A stretch of DNA of 64,000 nucleotides from Cohnella silvisoli (GTDB taxonomy: Bacteria; Bacillota; Bacilli; Paenibacillales; Paenibacillaceae): NCBI RefSeq assembly GCF_021190915.1, contig NZ_JAIOAP010000012.1:62001-126000 (forward strand), read 5' to 3'. The translations under genes and the position numbers were made by a program. Below are positions 55,045-64,000 of this stretch, piece after piece (positions within the stretch are counted from its first letter, which is position 1; each line of letters begins with the position of its first letter). The notes below the pieces were generated by a model. It was not told where the DNA came from. It was given only the letters and a program-made list of their open reading frames with translations, and searched no databases.

Positions 55045-56595
55045 TCAACCCTCGCCGGCCGCTTCCATTACTGCTCTTTTCTCCATCGGAATATTGCCTT
55101 CCCCGCCATAAACATCGTCGAAAACCCCGTCGATTTGGCCTTTAGGGTTCAGCTTGATTTTCTGCAACAAGTCGTTCCCTTTCGTTTCCCATTGCGTTAG
55201 AGCTTCCTTAACCGACTTTTTACCTTGGATGACCTCCGAATAAGCTCTCGATCCAAGCTCGGATACCATGTTCAAATTCGGTTTATCACGATATAATTTT
55301 TGTTCTTCGGCAGATGATTGCAAGAGCGGAGCAGGTTTCATTTTCGTAAATGCTTCAACGTTATAACTCATGCCGTCGCGCGCTTTAACGAATTCTTTGC
55401 GGGCGGACATTTCGTATGTGCTGCGGGATTTCAGCTTCGCCCACTCTTTGCCGTTCATGAACTTGACGAATTCCCATGCATCATCCGGATTGGCCGCTTT
55501 AGCGTTAATTCCCGATAGATTGTTCAAATAGATGCTGCCGCCGACGCCCTCATGACCGACATGAAACGGCATCGAGACGACATCCCAGTCCAGCTTTTCG
55601 ATTTTCAATTTATCGCTGTTGTCGTTCATTTGTTGGATTTGATTGATCATATTATAATCTCCAACAGTCATGGCCACTTTACCATTCAAGAACAATTGGC
55701 CTTGGAAAGGATTGTATCTCATCTTGCCGTCTTGCGGTTGATCGTACTGCATATCTTCCTGATGCGGAGTGACATGGTCTTTGTACAAATCCGTTACCGT
55801 TTTCCAGACCGCTTCCCATTGCGGAGTATTAACGGTCATCGTTTCACCTTTGTTGTCGAACATCTTTAATTGAAGCGGAGCGGCATAATTTTGCACATCC
55901 CAATAATTGTCGCCGGCACCCCATTGGTTAAACGAAAATCCGAATACGGCATCTTTGCCGGTCCCTTTTTTCATCCTCTTCGCAAGGTTAAACACATCGT
56001 CCCAGCTCATGCCGTCATGAGGCACCTCTACTCCGGCTTTGCTGAAAAGCTTCTTGTTGTAATAAAGGGCCGATGGCGTGAACGTAGGCGTTAGAGCGTA
56101 CAAAAATCCGTTGCCTTGGTCTTTAATGCCTTCGATGACCGTCGTCACGAATTCGTTCGTATCAATCTTCTCTTCCTTAATCATCGGATCCAATTGCTTC
56201 AGCAAGCTTTCGTTCACCAATTGGCTAAGCATGCTCATATCGAAAATCATAACATCCACGGGATTCGTCCCCGTCATGATCGCCTTTACCTTCTCGAGCG
56301 GGTTAGGCTGTTCCATCTGCTTAGACTGGTCTTCGAACTGCTGCTCCGAGTAATCGATCGCCGGAACGACTTCGATATCGATGTTGGAATGGGTAAACTC
56401 GAACATATCGGTAAATTGTTGACGGAAATAAGATTCGTCCTGCTTGCTGCCGTACATCGTACCAATGCGGAGCGTACGTCTTACATCGGCGTCTTTTCCT
56501 TTGCTTGTGTTGCATGCGGCCAGTGTAGGAATAAGCAATGATAGCGTAAGGCCTGTCAAAATCCACTTGCGAACTCGGTTTTTCGGCTTGCTCAT
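55045..56595 (-). CDS. Extracellular solute-binding lipoprotein
   Basis: 516 residues. A lipoprotein signal peptide (KWILTGLTLSLLIPTLAAC) with Cys at the lipobox. The rest is a family 1 (maltose-binding-like) binding fold: GTNPVDVMIFDMSMLSQLVNE, FTPSALYYNKKLFSKAGVEVPHDGMSWDDVFNLAKRMK, AANPDDAWEFVKFMNGKEWA. Its presence at the end of an export-type operon is unusual; no sugar permeases are beside it. Overlaps the ATPase stop by 4 nt. Confidence 0.87.
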   Translation of the reverse strand: MSKPKNRVRKWILTGLTLSLLIPTLAACNTSKGKDADVRRTLRIGTMYGSKQDESYFRQQFTDMFEFTHSNIDIEVVPAIDYSEQQFEDQSKQMEQPNPLEKVKAIMTGTNPVDVMIFDMSMLSQLVNESLLKQLDPMIKEEKIDTNEFVTTVIEGIKDQGNGFLYALTPTFTPSALYYNKKLFSKAGVEVPHDGMSWDDVFNLAKRMKKGTGKDAVFGFSFNQWGAGDNYWDVQNYAAPLQLKMFDNKGETMTVNTPQWEAVWKTVTDLYKDHVTPHQEDMQYDQPQDGKMRYNPFQGQLFLNGKVAMTVGDYNMINQIQQMNDNSDKLKIEKLDWDVVSMPFHVGHEGVGGSIYLNNLSGINAKAANPDDAWEFVKFMNGKEWAKLKSRSTYEMSARKEFVKARDGMSYNVEAFTKMKPAPLLQSSAEEQKLYRDKPNLNMVSELGSRAYSEVIQGKKSVKEALTQWETKGNDLLQKIKLNPKGQIDGVFDDVYGGEGNIPMEKRAVMEAAGEG

Positions 56596-57482
56596 GCGGA
56601 TTGATCCCCCTCTAATGATTTTGGTTTCGTAATGACGATTTTGTCCCCGTCGAATTCCATCGTAGCCTTGTCTCCAATCGATAAAGCCTGCAAATATTCT
56701 TTCGGAATTTGCAATCTGCCTACCCGATCTACGACGATGTAAGCTTCGTGAATTTCATCAAGCGATTCTCCCTCGGACAAGGGCAAAGATAGATCGAGAT
56801 TCGGATTGCGCTTAATGAATTCGGTGCTCGTGAGACCATCCCGGATCGCGACCACCCGGTCCACTTTGCCGGCGAGCGAGAGGTCATGCGTAACGATGAC
56901 GATAGTAAGTCCCAATTCGCGATTGAAGCGGCGGAAAATATCCATGATGACATCCGACGTGCGGGTGTCGACGGAGCCCGTCGGTTCATCGGCGAGCAGA
57001 AGCTGCGGACGGTTAGCTAGCGAGATGGCGATCGCCACCCTTTGCTGCTCTCCCCCGGAGAGCTGCTGGAGTTTGTTGTGCATGCGATCCTTGAGACCGA
57101 CCCACTCCAGCAATTGGATCGCATAAGGCCGGTCCAGCTTTCCCGAGAACATCATCGGCATTTCGACGTTCTCCAGCGCACTCAGAAAAGGAAGCAAGTT
57201 GCGCGCGTTGTTCTGCCAGATGAATCCAACCGTATCGCGTTTGTATTTCACCAAGTCCTCGTCGTTTACCTTGAGTAAATTCCAAGGCCCGACTTGGACT
57301 TGGCCGGCGGACGGGCGATCGAGCCCTCCCAGTATGTTCAGGAGCGTCGACTTTCCGCTGCCGCTGTTGCCGATGATGGCCATCATTTCCCCGGGTTTGA
57401 CGGACAAATTCAGTCCTTGAAGAGCTACGACCTCCAAGTCATCGGCTTTGTAAATCTTGACGAGACCTTCGCAATGAATCAT
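56592..57482 (-). CDS. ABC ATPase with C-terminal AbrB-like domain
   Basis: 296 residues. MacB/LolD-type ATPase: AIIGNSGSGKSTLLNILGG (Walker A), LSGGEQQRVAIAISLA (signature), LLLADEPTGSVD (Walker B). From about residue 240 a short domain follows: YIVVDRVGRLQIPKEYLQALSIGDKATMEFDGDKIVITKP, which is an AbrB/SpoVT-type swapped hairpin normally found in DNA-binding proteins. It pairs with the FtsX-type permease encoded next to it. Confidence 0.87.
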   Translation of the reverse strand: MIHCEGLVKIYKADDLEVVALQGLNLSVKPGEMMAIIGNSGSGKSTLLNILGGLDRPSAGQVQVGPWNLLKVNDEDLVKYKRDTVGFIWQNNARNLLPFLSALENVEMPMMFSGKLDRPYAIQLLEWVGLKDRMHNKLQQLSGGEQQRVAIAISLANRPQLLLADEPTGSVDTRTSDVIMDIFRRFNRELGLTIVIVTHDLSLAGKVDRVVAIRDGLTSTEFIKRNPNLDLSLPLSEGESLDEIHEAYIVVDRVGRLQIPKEYLQALSIGDKATMEFDGDKIVITKPKSLEGDQSA

Positions 57483-57485
57483 GGA

Positions 57486-60383
57486 TTACCGCTCCTCTCC
57501 CAGCTTCACGGCCTGGTGGACTTTCAGTCGTCTAATGTGGGTAATAAGCAGCGCAACTCCGATGCTCATCATAACCGCAACCACGATGTACAATCTCATC
57601 GTATCGGCTGCTTCGAATACGACTCGGAATGGCGGTACTTGGTTCGCTGAATTATCGGTCGTCTGCAGGAACGGTAGGAATAGAATACTGGTCAGCTTTC
57701 CGATTCCGATCCCCAGTCCAATGGATAATCCAGCCGTAAATACTTGTTCTAGCAACAACATCCCGGTCAATTGCTTGCGCGACAACCCCATCGCCCGCAA
57801 TATCCCGATCTGCACGACCCTCCTCGAAAGGTTGAAAAACCAGAACAGGACGTATCCTGACAAGGAGACAATAATGGTTACCAAGAAGCCAAGGCTCAGA
57901 ATGCCGAACACGCCGCCGCGTGCGGGATGTTTGCTCTGCGTGACGAGTTCGCTTCTCATATCGTCAATGGAAGCCAGTTCTATTCCTTTGCCTTGCAGCA
58001 CGGGAATGATCGGCGCAGTCTTCGCGCCAGGTTCCATCTTGAGCCATACATCATAAGGAATAAGCGGGACTTGATCATAGATGTAATCCAGGTTCGCGAT
58101 CAGGAAAGGCGTTTGATCCGGATATTGGCTAGGCCAGTAGGGCAAAACGTCGAGTATAATAAACTCGATGGTTTGTTCCTGAATGATCGCTTGCACCGTA
58201 TCCCCGCGCTTCAAGTCGAACTTCTTGGCTACGTTGGAGGAAATGAGCGCCCCCTCCGGTACTTTGCCAAGCCAAGCGAGATATTTATAAGGATTGATCG
58301 GATACATGTCTTTGCGCAACCAGCCGACACGGGCGAAATCCACGTTATCGATACCCATAATCGTCGTTTGGCCTGCTGTTTTGCCGGAAATCGTCAAGTT
58401 GCTTTTCGTTTGCAATACCCGAGCGGCATGCTCGACTCCTGGCAGGGAACGAAATATTTCGAATGGCGGCTCGTTGTAATTAATACGTGTAGGCGTTGGA
58501 CGAGATCCCTGACCTCCGCCGCCTCCACTCCCACCGCCGGATCCGCCGCCTGCCCCCCCGCCGGAACCGCCATTTCCACCACCGTTTCCTCCGCCTTGCT
58601 GTTTGGTCGGCGGCTTAAATTCCGCCTGCCCTTCCCAAACGGTTTTAACGACGACGTCGGATCCGAATTTGTACATGATTCGCTCTTCTGAGTTCAATCC
58701 GATCGTACGGGCGGCAGATGAATTGTATACGCCAAGTCCGAGCGTCAGAATGAGCAAGATCATAAGCGGATAATACGATTTCGACGAACGGGACAACTGG
58801 GTAAGCGTTAAATACAAAGGAACCGGCAAAAACTTTTTCCAGATGAGATTAAACAACTTAAGCAAAAGCGGAAATAATCTTAAAAATACAAGTCCTGCAG
58901 CGAAGATGCTCAGTGCCGGAACAAAGAACAGGAACGGCTGTACGTTAAGCTGGTCGGTAGTCACTCCGGTTTGGAAGGATACCATTTGCCGCTCATTGAA
59001 CAAATACCAGCCGTAACCGGCAACTCCGAGCAGAACAACGTCTAAATACCACCTTTGCCAGAACGGCCTCCTGTCTCCACGCGCCATTTGCCGCTTATAA
59101 TCGACGATGGAAGTGCGAGTGAACACAAGCGCCGGAATGACCGCTGCGCCGATAGCTACGATTACCGCCGCTACCCCTGCCAAGACACCGTCCGTTGAGA
59201 ATCCGACCGGAATCGCTTTGCGGTCGACGAATTCCAAGAAACCGCTAGCCGACCCGATGCTCTTGGCCATGAACCACCCGAAGAAAGGTCCAACCAGCAA
59301 GGCGATAATTCCAAGAAGCGACCCTTCCAGCAAGAACAGCATGAACACTTGCCTTGTGCTCGCTCCGCGGCTTCGCAGCACCGCGATGTCGGATCGCTGC
59401 TTCTCCAGCGCCTGCTGCGAATTCATCGTAATGAAATAGAAAACCATCGCGATCATCGGCGCCGCCAAAGTAAACAGCAACGTCTGAAGCTGTATGCTAT
59501 CCCGACGGAAATCGCTGAGCATACCGGCGAACGAGATATCCAGGTGAGTGTCCTTTAACCTTTTGAATACTTCGATATCGATGCGATTAAGTTTACTGGA
59601 GAGCGGGGAAAGCTGACTCGTCTTGATTTCCCGCAGATCGAAAGCGGAATACCAGCCGGCCATCTGTACAGGGATTTTCTGTTTCCCGGCCAGATCTTCC
59701 AAGAATGCAGGCTCCGCAATGTATAGATTGTTCATCAGCCCCTCGAAGCCTTGGTACCAATAGGGGCTGTTCTCGTCGGTCGCTTTGAACGAACCGACGA
59801 TTTGAACTCTAAGCGTCAGATTCTGTCCACCGAATATGGGATACATGAGAACGTCACCCACATGCAAGTCGTTGCGGAACATCGCTTCTTCCATCATGAC
59901 AGCTTGAAGCGTTCCATCGGGTTCCGCACGATCGGCAAACCATTTTCCGCCTGCCAGCTCGATCTGTTCCTTCAATCCGCTGAACGCCGATATCGTTAAC
60001 TTGCGCGTTCGGCTTGCATCTACCTTCTTCGGATCTTCCGGGAATACCTCGCTGCTGCGCAATATCAAGCTTCGTTGGCTAACTTCCGTCGGAAATCCGA
60101 TATTAGCAGTTACATCTTCGCGGATATATTTATCAACATTATTGAAACCTTCCATATCCGTTTTGCCGTCGGTAGATTGATACCTAATCAATAACGATCC
60201 GGCGGGTAATCCTTGACTGTTATCCTGCAGGGATTGGGAAACCACCCGTTTAAGCGCTCCATCGGCATACATCGGAATGCTCGTCGTAAAGGCAACTGCA
60301 ACGAATAATCCGGCGAGCGTGCTGAGCGTGAGCCAGCGGGTATTCCACATTTTGCGAAAGAGAAACCGAATGAGTGCATTCAT
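57486..60383 (-). CDS. FtsX/MacB-like ABC permease
   Basis: 965 residues. One N-terminal span, a long extracellular part, then two FtsX blocks (about 300 to 400 and 830 to 960). The first block includes RSRGASTRQVFMLFLLEGSLLGI and the last GILRAMGLSRKQLTGMLLLEQVF. At residues about 605 to 640 is a nearly pure Gly/Asn/Ser linker. It probably exports or senses an envelope substrate with the two ATPases and the adaptor. Confidence 0.85.
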   Translation of the reverse strand: MNALIRFLFRKMWNTRWLTLSTLAGLFVAVAFTTSIPMYADGALKRVVSQSLQDNSQGLPAGSLLIRYQSTDGKTDMEGFNNVDKYIREDVTANIGFPTEVSQRSLILRSSEVFPEDPKKVDASRTRKLTISAFSGLKEQIELAGGKWFADRAEPDGTLQAVMMEEAMFRNDLHVGDVLMYPIFGGQNLTLRVQIVGSFKATDENSPYWYQGFEGLMNNLYIAEPAFLEDLAGKQKIPVQMAGWYSAFDLREIKTSQLSPLSSKLNRIDIEVFKRLKDTHLDISFAGMLSDFRRDSIQLQTLLFTLAAPMIAMVFYFITMNSQQALEKQRSDIAVLRSRGASTRQVFMLFLLEGSLLGIIALLVGPFFGWFMAKSIGSASGFLEFVDRKAIPVGFSTDGVLAGVAAVIVAIGAAVIPALVFTRTSIVDYKRQMARGDRRPFWQRWYLDVVLLGVAGYGWYLFNERQMVSFQTGVTTDQLNVQPFLFFVPALSIFAAGLVFLRLFPLLLKLFNLIWKKFLPVPLYLTLTQLSRSSKSYYPLMILLILTLGLGVYNSSAARTIGLNSEERIMYKFGSDVVVKTVWEGQAEFKPPTKQQGGGNGGGNGGSGGGAGGGSGGGSGGGGGQGSRPTPTRINYNEPPFEIFRSLPGVEHAARVLQTKSNLTISGKTAGQTTIMGIDNVDFARVGWLRKDMYPINPYKYLAWLGKVPEGALISSNVAKKFDLKRGDTVQAIIQEQTIEFIILDVLPYWPSQYPDQTPFLIANLDYIYDQVPLIPYDVWLKMEPGAKTAPIIPVLQGKGIELASIDDMRSELVTQSKHPARGGVFGILSLGFLVTIIVSLSGYVLFWFFNLSRRVVQIGILRAMGLSRKQLTGMLLLEQVFTAGLSIGLGIGIGKLTSILFLPFLQTTDNSANQVPPFRVVFEAADTMRLYIVVAVMMSIGVALLITHIRRLKVHQAVKLGEER

Positions 60384-60386
60384 CGA

Positions 60387-61448
60387 TTACCGTCCTACGA
60401 CTTTCTGTCCTGGAGTCAATCCGTTTAAGATTTCCGCATCCGTCGACGTTTGTTGTCCGACTTCCACGTCCACTTCGCGTTTGCTGCCATCCGCTTCGAC
60501 CACTTGCACGTAAGTTCTGGCTCCGATCGTCCGAAGCGCCGCCAGCGGAATGACTACGGCATTTTCCTTGCGGTTGACGATAACCGATACGGAAAGCGGC
60601 GTACCTCTCGTTACTGTCTTCGGCAAATTAGCCACTTCGACTAACAAATATTTATCTAGGCTCTCAACGCCGTTTCCGCCTTGGCCGTTGCCCCCGTTAC
60701 CGCCATTGCCATTGTCTGTTGCAGGCTGCGGGAGTTGTTTCACCTTGCCCTTGACCTGACCGGCGTTGTTGATGTCTACCTGTACTTCCATCCCTAAGGC
60801 CACTTTCTCCAGGTCGTCTTTGGAAAGACTGGCGGCTACGATTAACCGGCTTGGATCCGCGACAATACAGATCGGATCATAAGCTTTGATCGAAGCCCCT
60901 TCCTGTACGCTTACGGAAACGACGGTTCCTGCGAATGGAGCAGTCAGAACCGCTTTATCAATGTCCGTTTGCAAATCCGTCAACGATTGACGAGAGGTTT
61001 CGAAGTCGAGCATGCGTTGCTCGAAGTCGATCGGATCCATATCGTCTTTGGTCCGGAGCAGAGTCTTCATTTCAAGCTCCGTTTTCTTGAAGGCCAGCGT
61101 CTGAGTACGAAGGTTTTTCTTCATATCGTCGACGTCCAACTCTCCGATCGCTTGTCCCGCTTTTACCGTGTCGCCTGAGCGTATGTATAATTTCTTGAGT
61201 TTTTTACCGTCCAATGTGAAAAATAACGTTTTTTCCTGCGTGGACATCATTTTGCCAGAGCCTTGCGCCGTCGTTTCCAGCGTCTTAGTTTCCACGTCGT
61301 ATTTGGGCTTCTCGGAAATTTTCGGCAGCTCTATTGCCGATAAATCTTCCTCTACCGGTTCTTTAGGAAGGAGTCCGCAACCGCTTATGGCAACCGACAA
61401 CGCCAGTACGGCTAATACTCCCGCCCCCCTGCGGCTTCTTCTTCGCAT
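60387..61448 (-). CDS. HlyD/MacA-like adaptor lipoprotein
   Basis: 353 residues from the ATG at 61448; an earlier in-frame ATG (61502) would place a non-hydrophobic stretch before the signal peptide. The signal LAVLALSVAISGC has a lipobox Cys. Lipoyl-like and barrel halves (RSGDTVKAGQAIGELDVDDMKK and GTVVSVSVQEGASIKAYDPICIV) flank a helical hairpin. A Gly/Asn-rich insertion (residues near 255) resembles that of the permease. Confidence 0.83.
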   Translation of the reverse strand: MRRRSRRGAGVLAVLALSVAISGCGLLPKEPVEEDLSAIELPKISEKPKYDVETKTLETTAQGSGKMMSTQEKTLFFTLDGKKLKKLYIRSGDTVKAGQAIGELDVDDMKKNLRTQTLAFKKTELEMKTLLRTKDDMDPIDFEQRMLDFETSRQSLTDLQTDIDKAVLTAPFAGTVVSVSVQEGASIKAYDPICIVADPSRLIVAASLSKDDLEKVALGMEVQVDINNAGQVKGKVKQLPQPATDNGNGGNGGNGQGGNGVESLDKYLLVEVANLPKTVTRGTPLSVSVIVNRKENAVVIPLAALRTIGARTYVQVVEADGSKREVDVEVGQQTSTDAEILNGLTPGQKVVGR

Positions 61449-61461
61449 GGACGTCGTGCGA

Positions 61462-62238
61462 TCACTTGACGACGAATACGCCATCCACCATTTCGTAGAC
61501 ATGGTCTGCTACCTCCATTATTGTAGGATCGTGTGTAGTCATGCATATCGTCACGTTCTCGCTCGCGACAATTTCTTTGAATACCTGCATGACCTGAGCG
61601 GCCATCTGGCTGTCCAATTCCGCCGTCGGCTCATCCGCCAGAAGCAAGCTGGGACGATGGGCGATCGCTTTGGCAATCGCGACCCTCTGCTGTTCTCCCC
61701 CCGATAATTCAAAGGGACGATGGTGCATCCGTTTCGCCAAACCGACCAAATCCAGGCAAGTGGTTACCCGCGATTTCCAGTCCGCACGCGGGACGTTTGC
61801 CATGCGGAGCGACAGTTCGACATTCTCGTAAGCAGACAATAGAGGCATCAAGGCGTAGGCTTGGAAAATAAATCCGATATCCTTGCGGCGCACCTCCGTG
61901 CGCTTGTCGTCATCCCATTTGTGAAACGGACGTCCCTTGAAGTGAATTTCGCCTTCGGTGGGCGTATCCAGCCCTCCCATTAAATTCATCAGCGTTGTTT
62001 TGCCGGAGCCGGATCGTCCCCTAAGCATGACAAGCTGTTGCGGATACAGGTTTAAATTGATCCCTTTCAATACGCGGATTTTCTGGCTGCCGGCATCGAA
62101 AGAACGTTCCACATTACGAACGGTTAACAGCGGCTCTACAGTAGATGCCTTGTTCGCTGCATCCGTCTCCTGCACCGGAGTTTCCTCCTGCTCGCCGGTC
62201 GCAACAGGTGCGGAACCTCCGCTTAACCAGGTCAGCAT
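61462..62238 (-). CDS. ABC transporter ATPase, MacB/LolD-type
   Basis: 258 residues. LRGRSGSGKTTLMNLMGGLD (Walker A), LSGGEQQRVAIAKAIAHRP (signature), LLLADEPTAELDS (Walker B), MTTHDPTIMEVADHVYEM (His loop). An unusual 35-residue acidic N-terminal extension precedes it. First gene of the operon; ATG with GGGAGG upstream. Confidence 0.9.
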   Translation of the reverse strand: MLTWLSGGSAPVATGEQEETPVQETDAANKASTVEPLLTVRNVERSFDAGSQKIRVLKGINLNLYPQQLVMLRGRSGSGKTTLMNLMGGLDTPTEGEIHFKGRPFHKWDDDKRTEVRRKDIGFIFQAYALMPLLSAYENVELSLRMANVPRADWKSRVTTCLDLVGLAKRMHHRPFELSGGEQQRVAIAKAIAHRPSLLLADEPTAELDSQMAAQVMQVFKEIVASENVTICMTTHDPTIMEVADHVYEMVDGVFVVK

Positions 62239-62269
62239 GCCATTTCCTCCCTTTCCAATCTCTTCATCA

Positions 62270-62275
62270 ATTATA
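62270..62275 (-). promoter_or_regulatory. Possible -10 of the ABC operon
   Basis: TATAAT on the minus strand 32 nt before the first ATG; a clear -35 is lacking (TAACTT 18 bp upstream at best). Confidence 0.4.
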
Positions 62276-62470
62276 ACGAGCCTTTGTAAAGAAAAGTTAC
62301 GGAAAAATTAAACCTTTATCATTTTTTTAGGAGAAAATGATTAATTCGTGTAATATTGACGGCGACATCTTCCGACATTTCACCATTTTTTCACTCAACC
62401 CTTTATAAGCGGAGCCTCTTTTGTGTATTATTAGAAGATATACTTGCTACAGTGAGGAAGGTTGGTCCGA

Positions 62471-64000
62471 TTGGAAGCTAAGACGCCGTCATCGAACTTT
62501 ATCAAAAACATCGTAACCGAGGATCTCGCATCCGGAAAAGTACGGGAAGTGGTTACCCGCTTCCCTCCGGAACCGAACGGTTACCTGCATATCGGACACG
62601 CCAAGTCGATTTGCCTTAATTTCGAGCTCGCGGACGAGTTCAAAGGAAGAACCAATTTGCGTTTCGACGATACGAACCCCGTAAAGGAAGATACCGAATA
62701 CGTAGAGTCGATCAAGGAAGACGTAAAGTGGCTCGGGTTCGAATGGGACGGATTATTTTTCGCGTCCGATTATTTCGGCGAAATGTACGAGCGCGCCCTC
62801 GTCCTTATCCGCAAAGGCCTAGCGTTCGTAGATGACCAAACCGCGGATCAAATTCGCGAAACGCGGGGTACGCTTACGGCCCCCGGACAAGAAAGCCCTT
62901 ATCGGAATCGCTCAGTCGAGGAAAATCTCGCCCTTTTCCAAGCTATGAGGGAAGGGAAATTCGCGGACGGGGAACGGGTGCTGCGCGCCAAGATCGATAT
63001 GGCTTCTCCGAACGTCAACCTGCGCGATCCGATACTTTACAGAGTCGTTCACGCGCACCATCATAATACCGGCGATGAATGGTGCATCTATCCGATGTAC
63101 GCTTTCGCGCACCCGCTTGAGGATGCTATCGAAGGCGTCACCCACTCCATTTGCACGCTGGAATTCGAGGACCAACGACCTTTCTACGATTGGGTCGTTC
63201 GCGAGTGCGAGATGAAATGGGTTCCGCATCAATACGAGTTTGCTCGATTGAACCTGACGAACACAGTCATGAGCAAACGGAAGCTGAAACAGCTCGTGGA
63301 CGAGAAAGCGGTTGACGGTTGGGACGATCCCCGCATGCCGACCATATCCGGGCTGCGCCGCAAAGGCTACACGCCTGAAGCGATTCGCGCTTTCTGTCGC
63401 GAGATCGGCGTCGCTAAGAGCTACGGAATCGTCGACGAACGGATGCTGGAGCATTTTATCCGGGAAGACCTTAAGCTTAAGGCGCTTCGGACGATGGCTG
63501 TGCTGCAGCCGCTCAAGGTCGTCATCACCAACTACCCGGAAGGGCAGACCGAGTGGCTTGAAGCGGAAAACAATTCCGAGAACCCGGAGATGGGTAATCG
63601 TGAAATCCCGTTTTCTAGGGTAATCTATATTGAGCGGGACGACTTCATGGACAATCCGCCGCCGAAATATTTTCGCTTGTTCCCGGGCAATGAAGTCCGT
63701 TTGAAGCACGCTTACTTCATCAAGTGCGAGGAAGCCATCCAAGATGCGGACGGCAACGTCATCGAGCTTCGCTGCACGTACGACCCGGAGACGAAGAGCG
63801 GCTCCGGCTTTACCGGACGCAAGGTGAAAGGCACAATCCATTGGGTCGATGCATCGCATGCCGTTCCAGCCCAATTCCGCCTCTACGAGCCGCTCATTGC
63901 GGATAATTCGGACGAGGAAGGGGAGTCGTTCTTAGACCGCCTCAACCCGAACTCCCTTGAAGTATTGGAAGGATTCGTTGAACCGGGAATGAAGGATTCC
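62471..64000 (+). CDS. glnS: Glutaminyl-tRNA synthetase, partial
   Basis: 510 codons visible without interruption, cut by the window edge. It charges tRNA-Gln. [15 protein letters not shown] is the HIGH motif and NTVMSKRKL the KMSKS motif; [22 protein letters not shown] and the C-terminal barrel ([16 protein letters not shown]) are typical. The TTG start has GGAAGG 9 nt upstream. It is divergent from the ABC operon; the promoter is weak (TATACT near 62439). Confidence 0.95.
   Translation, partial: MEAKTPSSNFIKNIVTEDLASGKVREVVTRFPPEPNGYLHIGHAKSICLNFELADEFKGRTNLRFDDTNPVKEDTEYVESIKEDVKWLGFEWDGLFFASDYFGEMYERALVLIRKGLAFVDDQTADQIRETRGTLTAPGQESPYRNRSVEENLALFQAMREGKFADGERVLRAKIDMASPNVNLRDPILYRVVHAHHHNTGDEWCIYPMYAFAHPLEDAIEGVTHSICTLEFEDQRPFYDWVVRECEMKWVPHQYEFARLNLTNTVMSKRKLKQLVDEKAVDGWDDPRMPTISGLRRKGYTPEAIRAFCREIGVAKSYGIVDERMLEHFIREDLKLKALRTMAVLQPLKVVITNYPEGQTEWLEAENNSENPEMGNREIPFSRVIYIERDDFMDNPPPKYFRLFPGNEVRLKHAYFIKCEEAIQDADGNVIELRCTYDPETKSGSGFTGRKVKGTIHWVDASHAVPAQFRLYEPLIADNSDEEGESFLDRLNPNSLEVLEGFVEPGMKDS

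Noticed and set aside
57927-58691. Plus-strand open frame of 254 codons
   Set aside because: Antisense to the FtsX-type permease, with no start signal.
62912-63874. Minus-strand open frame of 320 codons
   Set aside because: Antisense to glnS, whose motifs are unmistakable; no ribosome site.

Overview
The window holds most of a prophage (about positions 1 to 54071) integrated in the chromosome of a Gram-positive host, followed by host DNA (54072 to 64000). The host is probably a member of the Paenibacillaceae. This is inferred from a YycC-like protein, a glutaminyl-tRNA synthetase opened by TTG, a MacA/MacB-like ABC export operon, Bacillus-type Shine-Dalgarno sequences and sigma-A promoters. 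The phage is a temperate contractile-tailed (myovirus) phage whose structural genes follow the PBSX/skin (Xkd/Yqb) order. The left end is cut off in the tail genes, so baseplate, fibre, lysis genes and the left attachment site lie outside.

Nearly all phage genes are on the minus strand and read from right to left. From the right end: tyrosine integrase beside the 3' end of tRNA-Leu, a winged-helix protein, a GIY-YIG nuclease and many small early proteins (54000 to 45000); release-factor-like GGQ protein, ABA-sandwich protein, DnaC-like loader, DnaB-like helicase, an XRE repressor and primase (45600 to 40200); sigma-like protein, an ssDNA-binding candidate, PD-(D/E)XK nuclease, an 850-residue repeat protein and family A DNA polymerase (39800 to 30400); RecB-like nuclease, RuvC-like resolvase, dUTPase-like protein, two more repeat proteins, dNMP kinase, three DNA methyltransferases and a sigma-region-4-like regulator (29900 to 20800); small membrane proteins, ATP-dependent DNA ligase and an SOS operon (20000 to 16900); a double winged-helix protein (15100); then packaging and virion genes TerS, TerL, portal, minor capsid, scaffold, major capsid, connectors, sheath, tube, frameshifted tail chaperone, tape measure and XkdP (13800 to 1). 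Plus-strand genes are mostly regulators or cargo: XRE proteins at 20012, 39897 (broken) and 47321, an SOS-controlled gene at 18418, a membrane-anchored cargo gene at 16040.

The most unusual pattern is translational. At least six phage genes have a strong Shine-Dalgarno sequence followed, always after 9 nt, by AUC or CUG instead of AUG/GUG/UUG: TerL, a methyltransferase, the RecB-like nuclease, DNA polymerase (AUC), the RuvC-like resolvase and the DnaC-like loader (CUG). Other notable signals are a canonical A AAA AAC slippery site in the tail chaperone, a 94-nt multi-stem element upstream of TerS, a consensus promoter driving an apparently non-coding structured RNA at 39041, three near-identical LexA boxes, palindromic operators at two regulator promoters, a 26-bp repeated promoter element, and a DnaA box beside short iterons.

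In the host part, three tRNAs (fMet, Ile2, Leu) point toward the prophage, followed by a yycC-like gene, a solute-binding lipoprotein and a tripartite ABC export system (two ATPases, one FtsX-type permease, one HlyD-type adaptor). Divergent from it is glnS, cut by the right edge.
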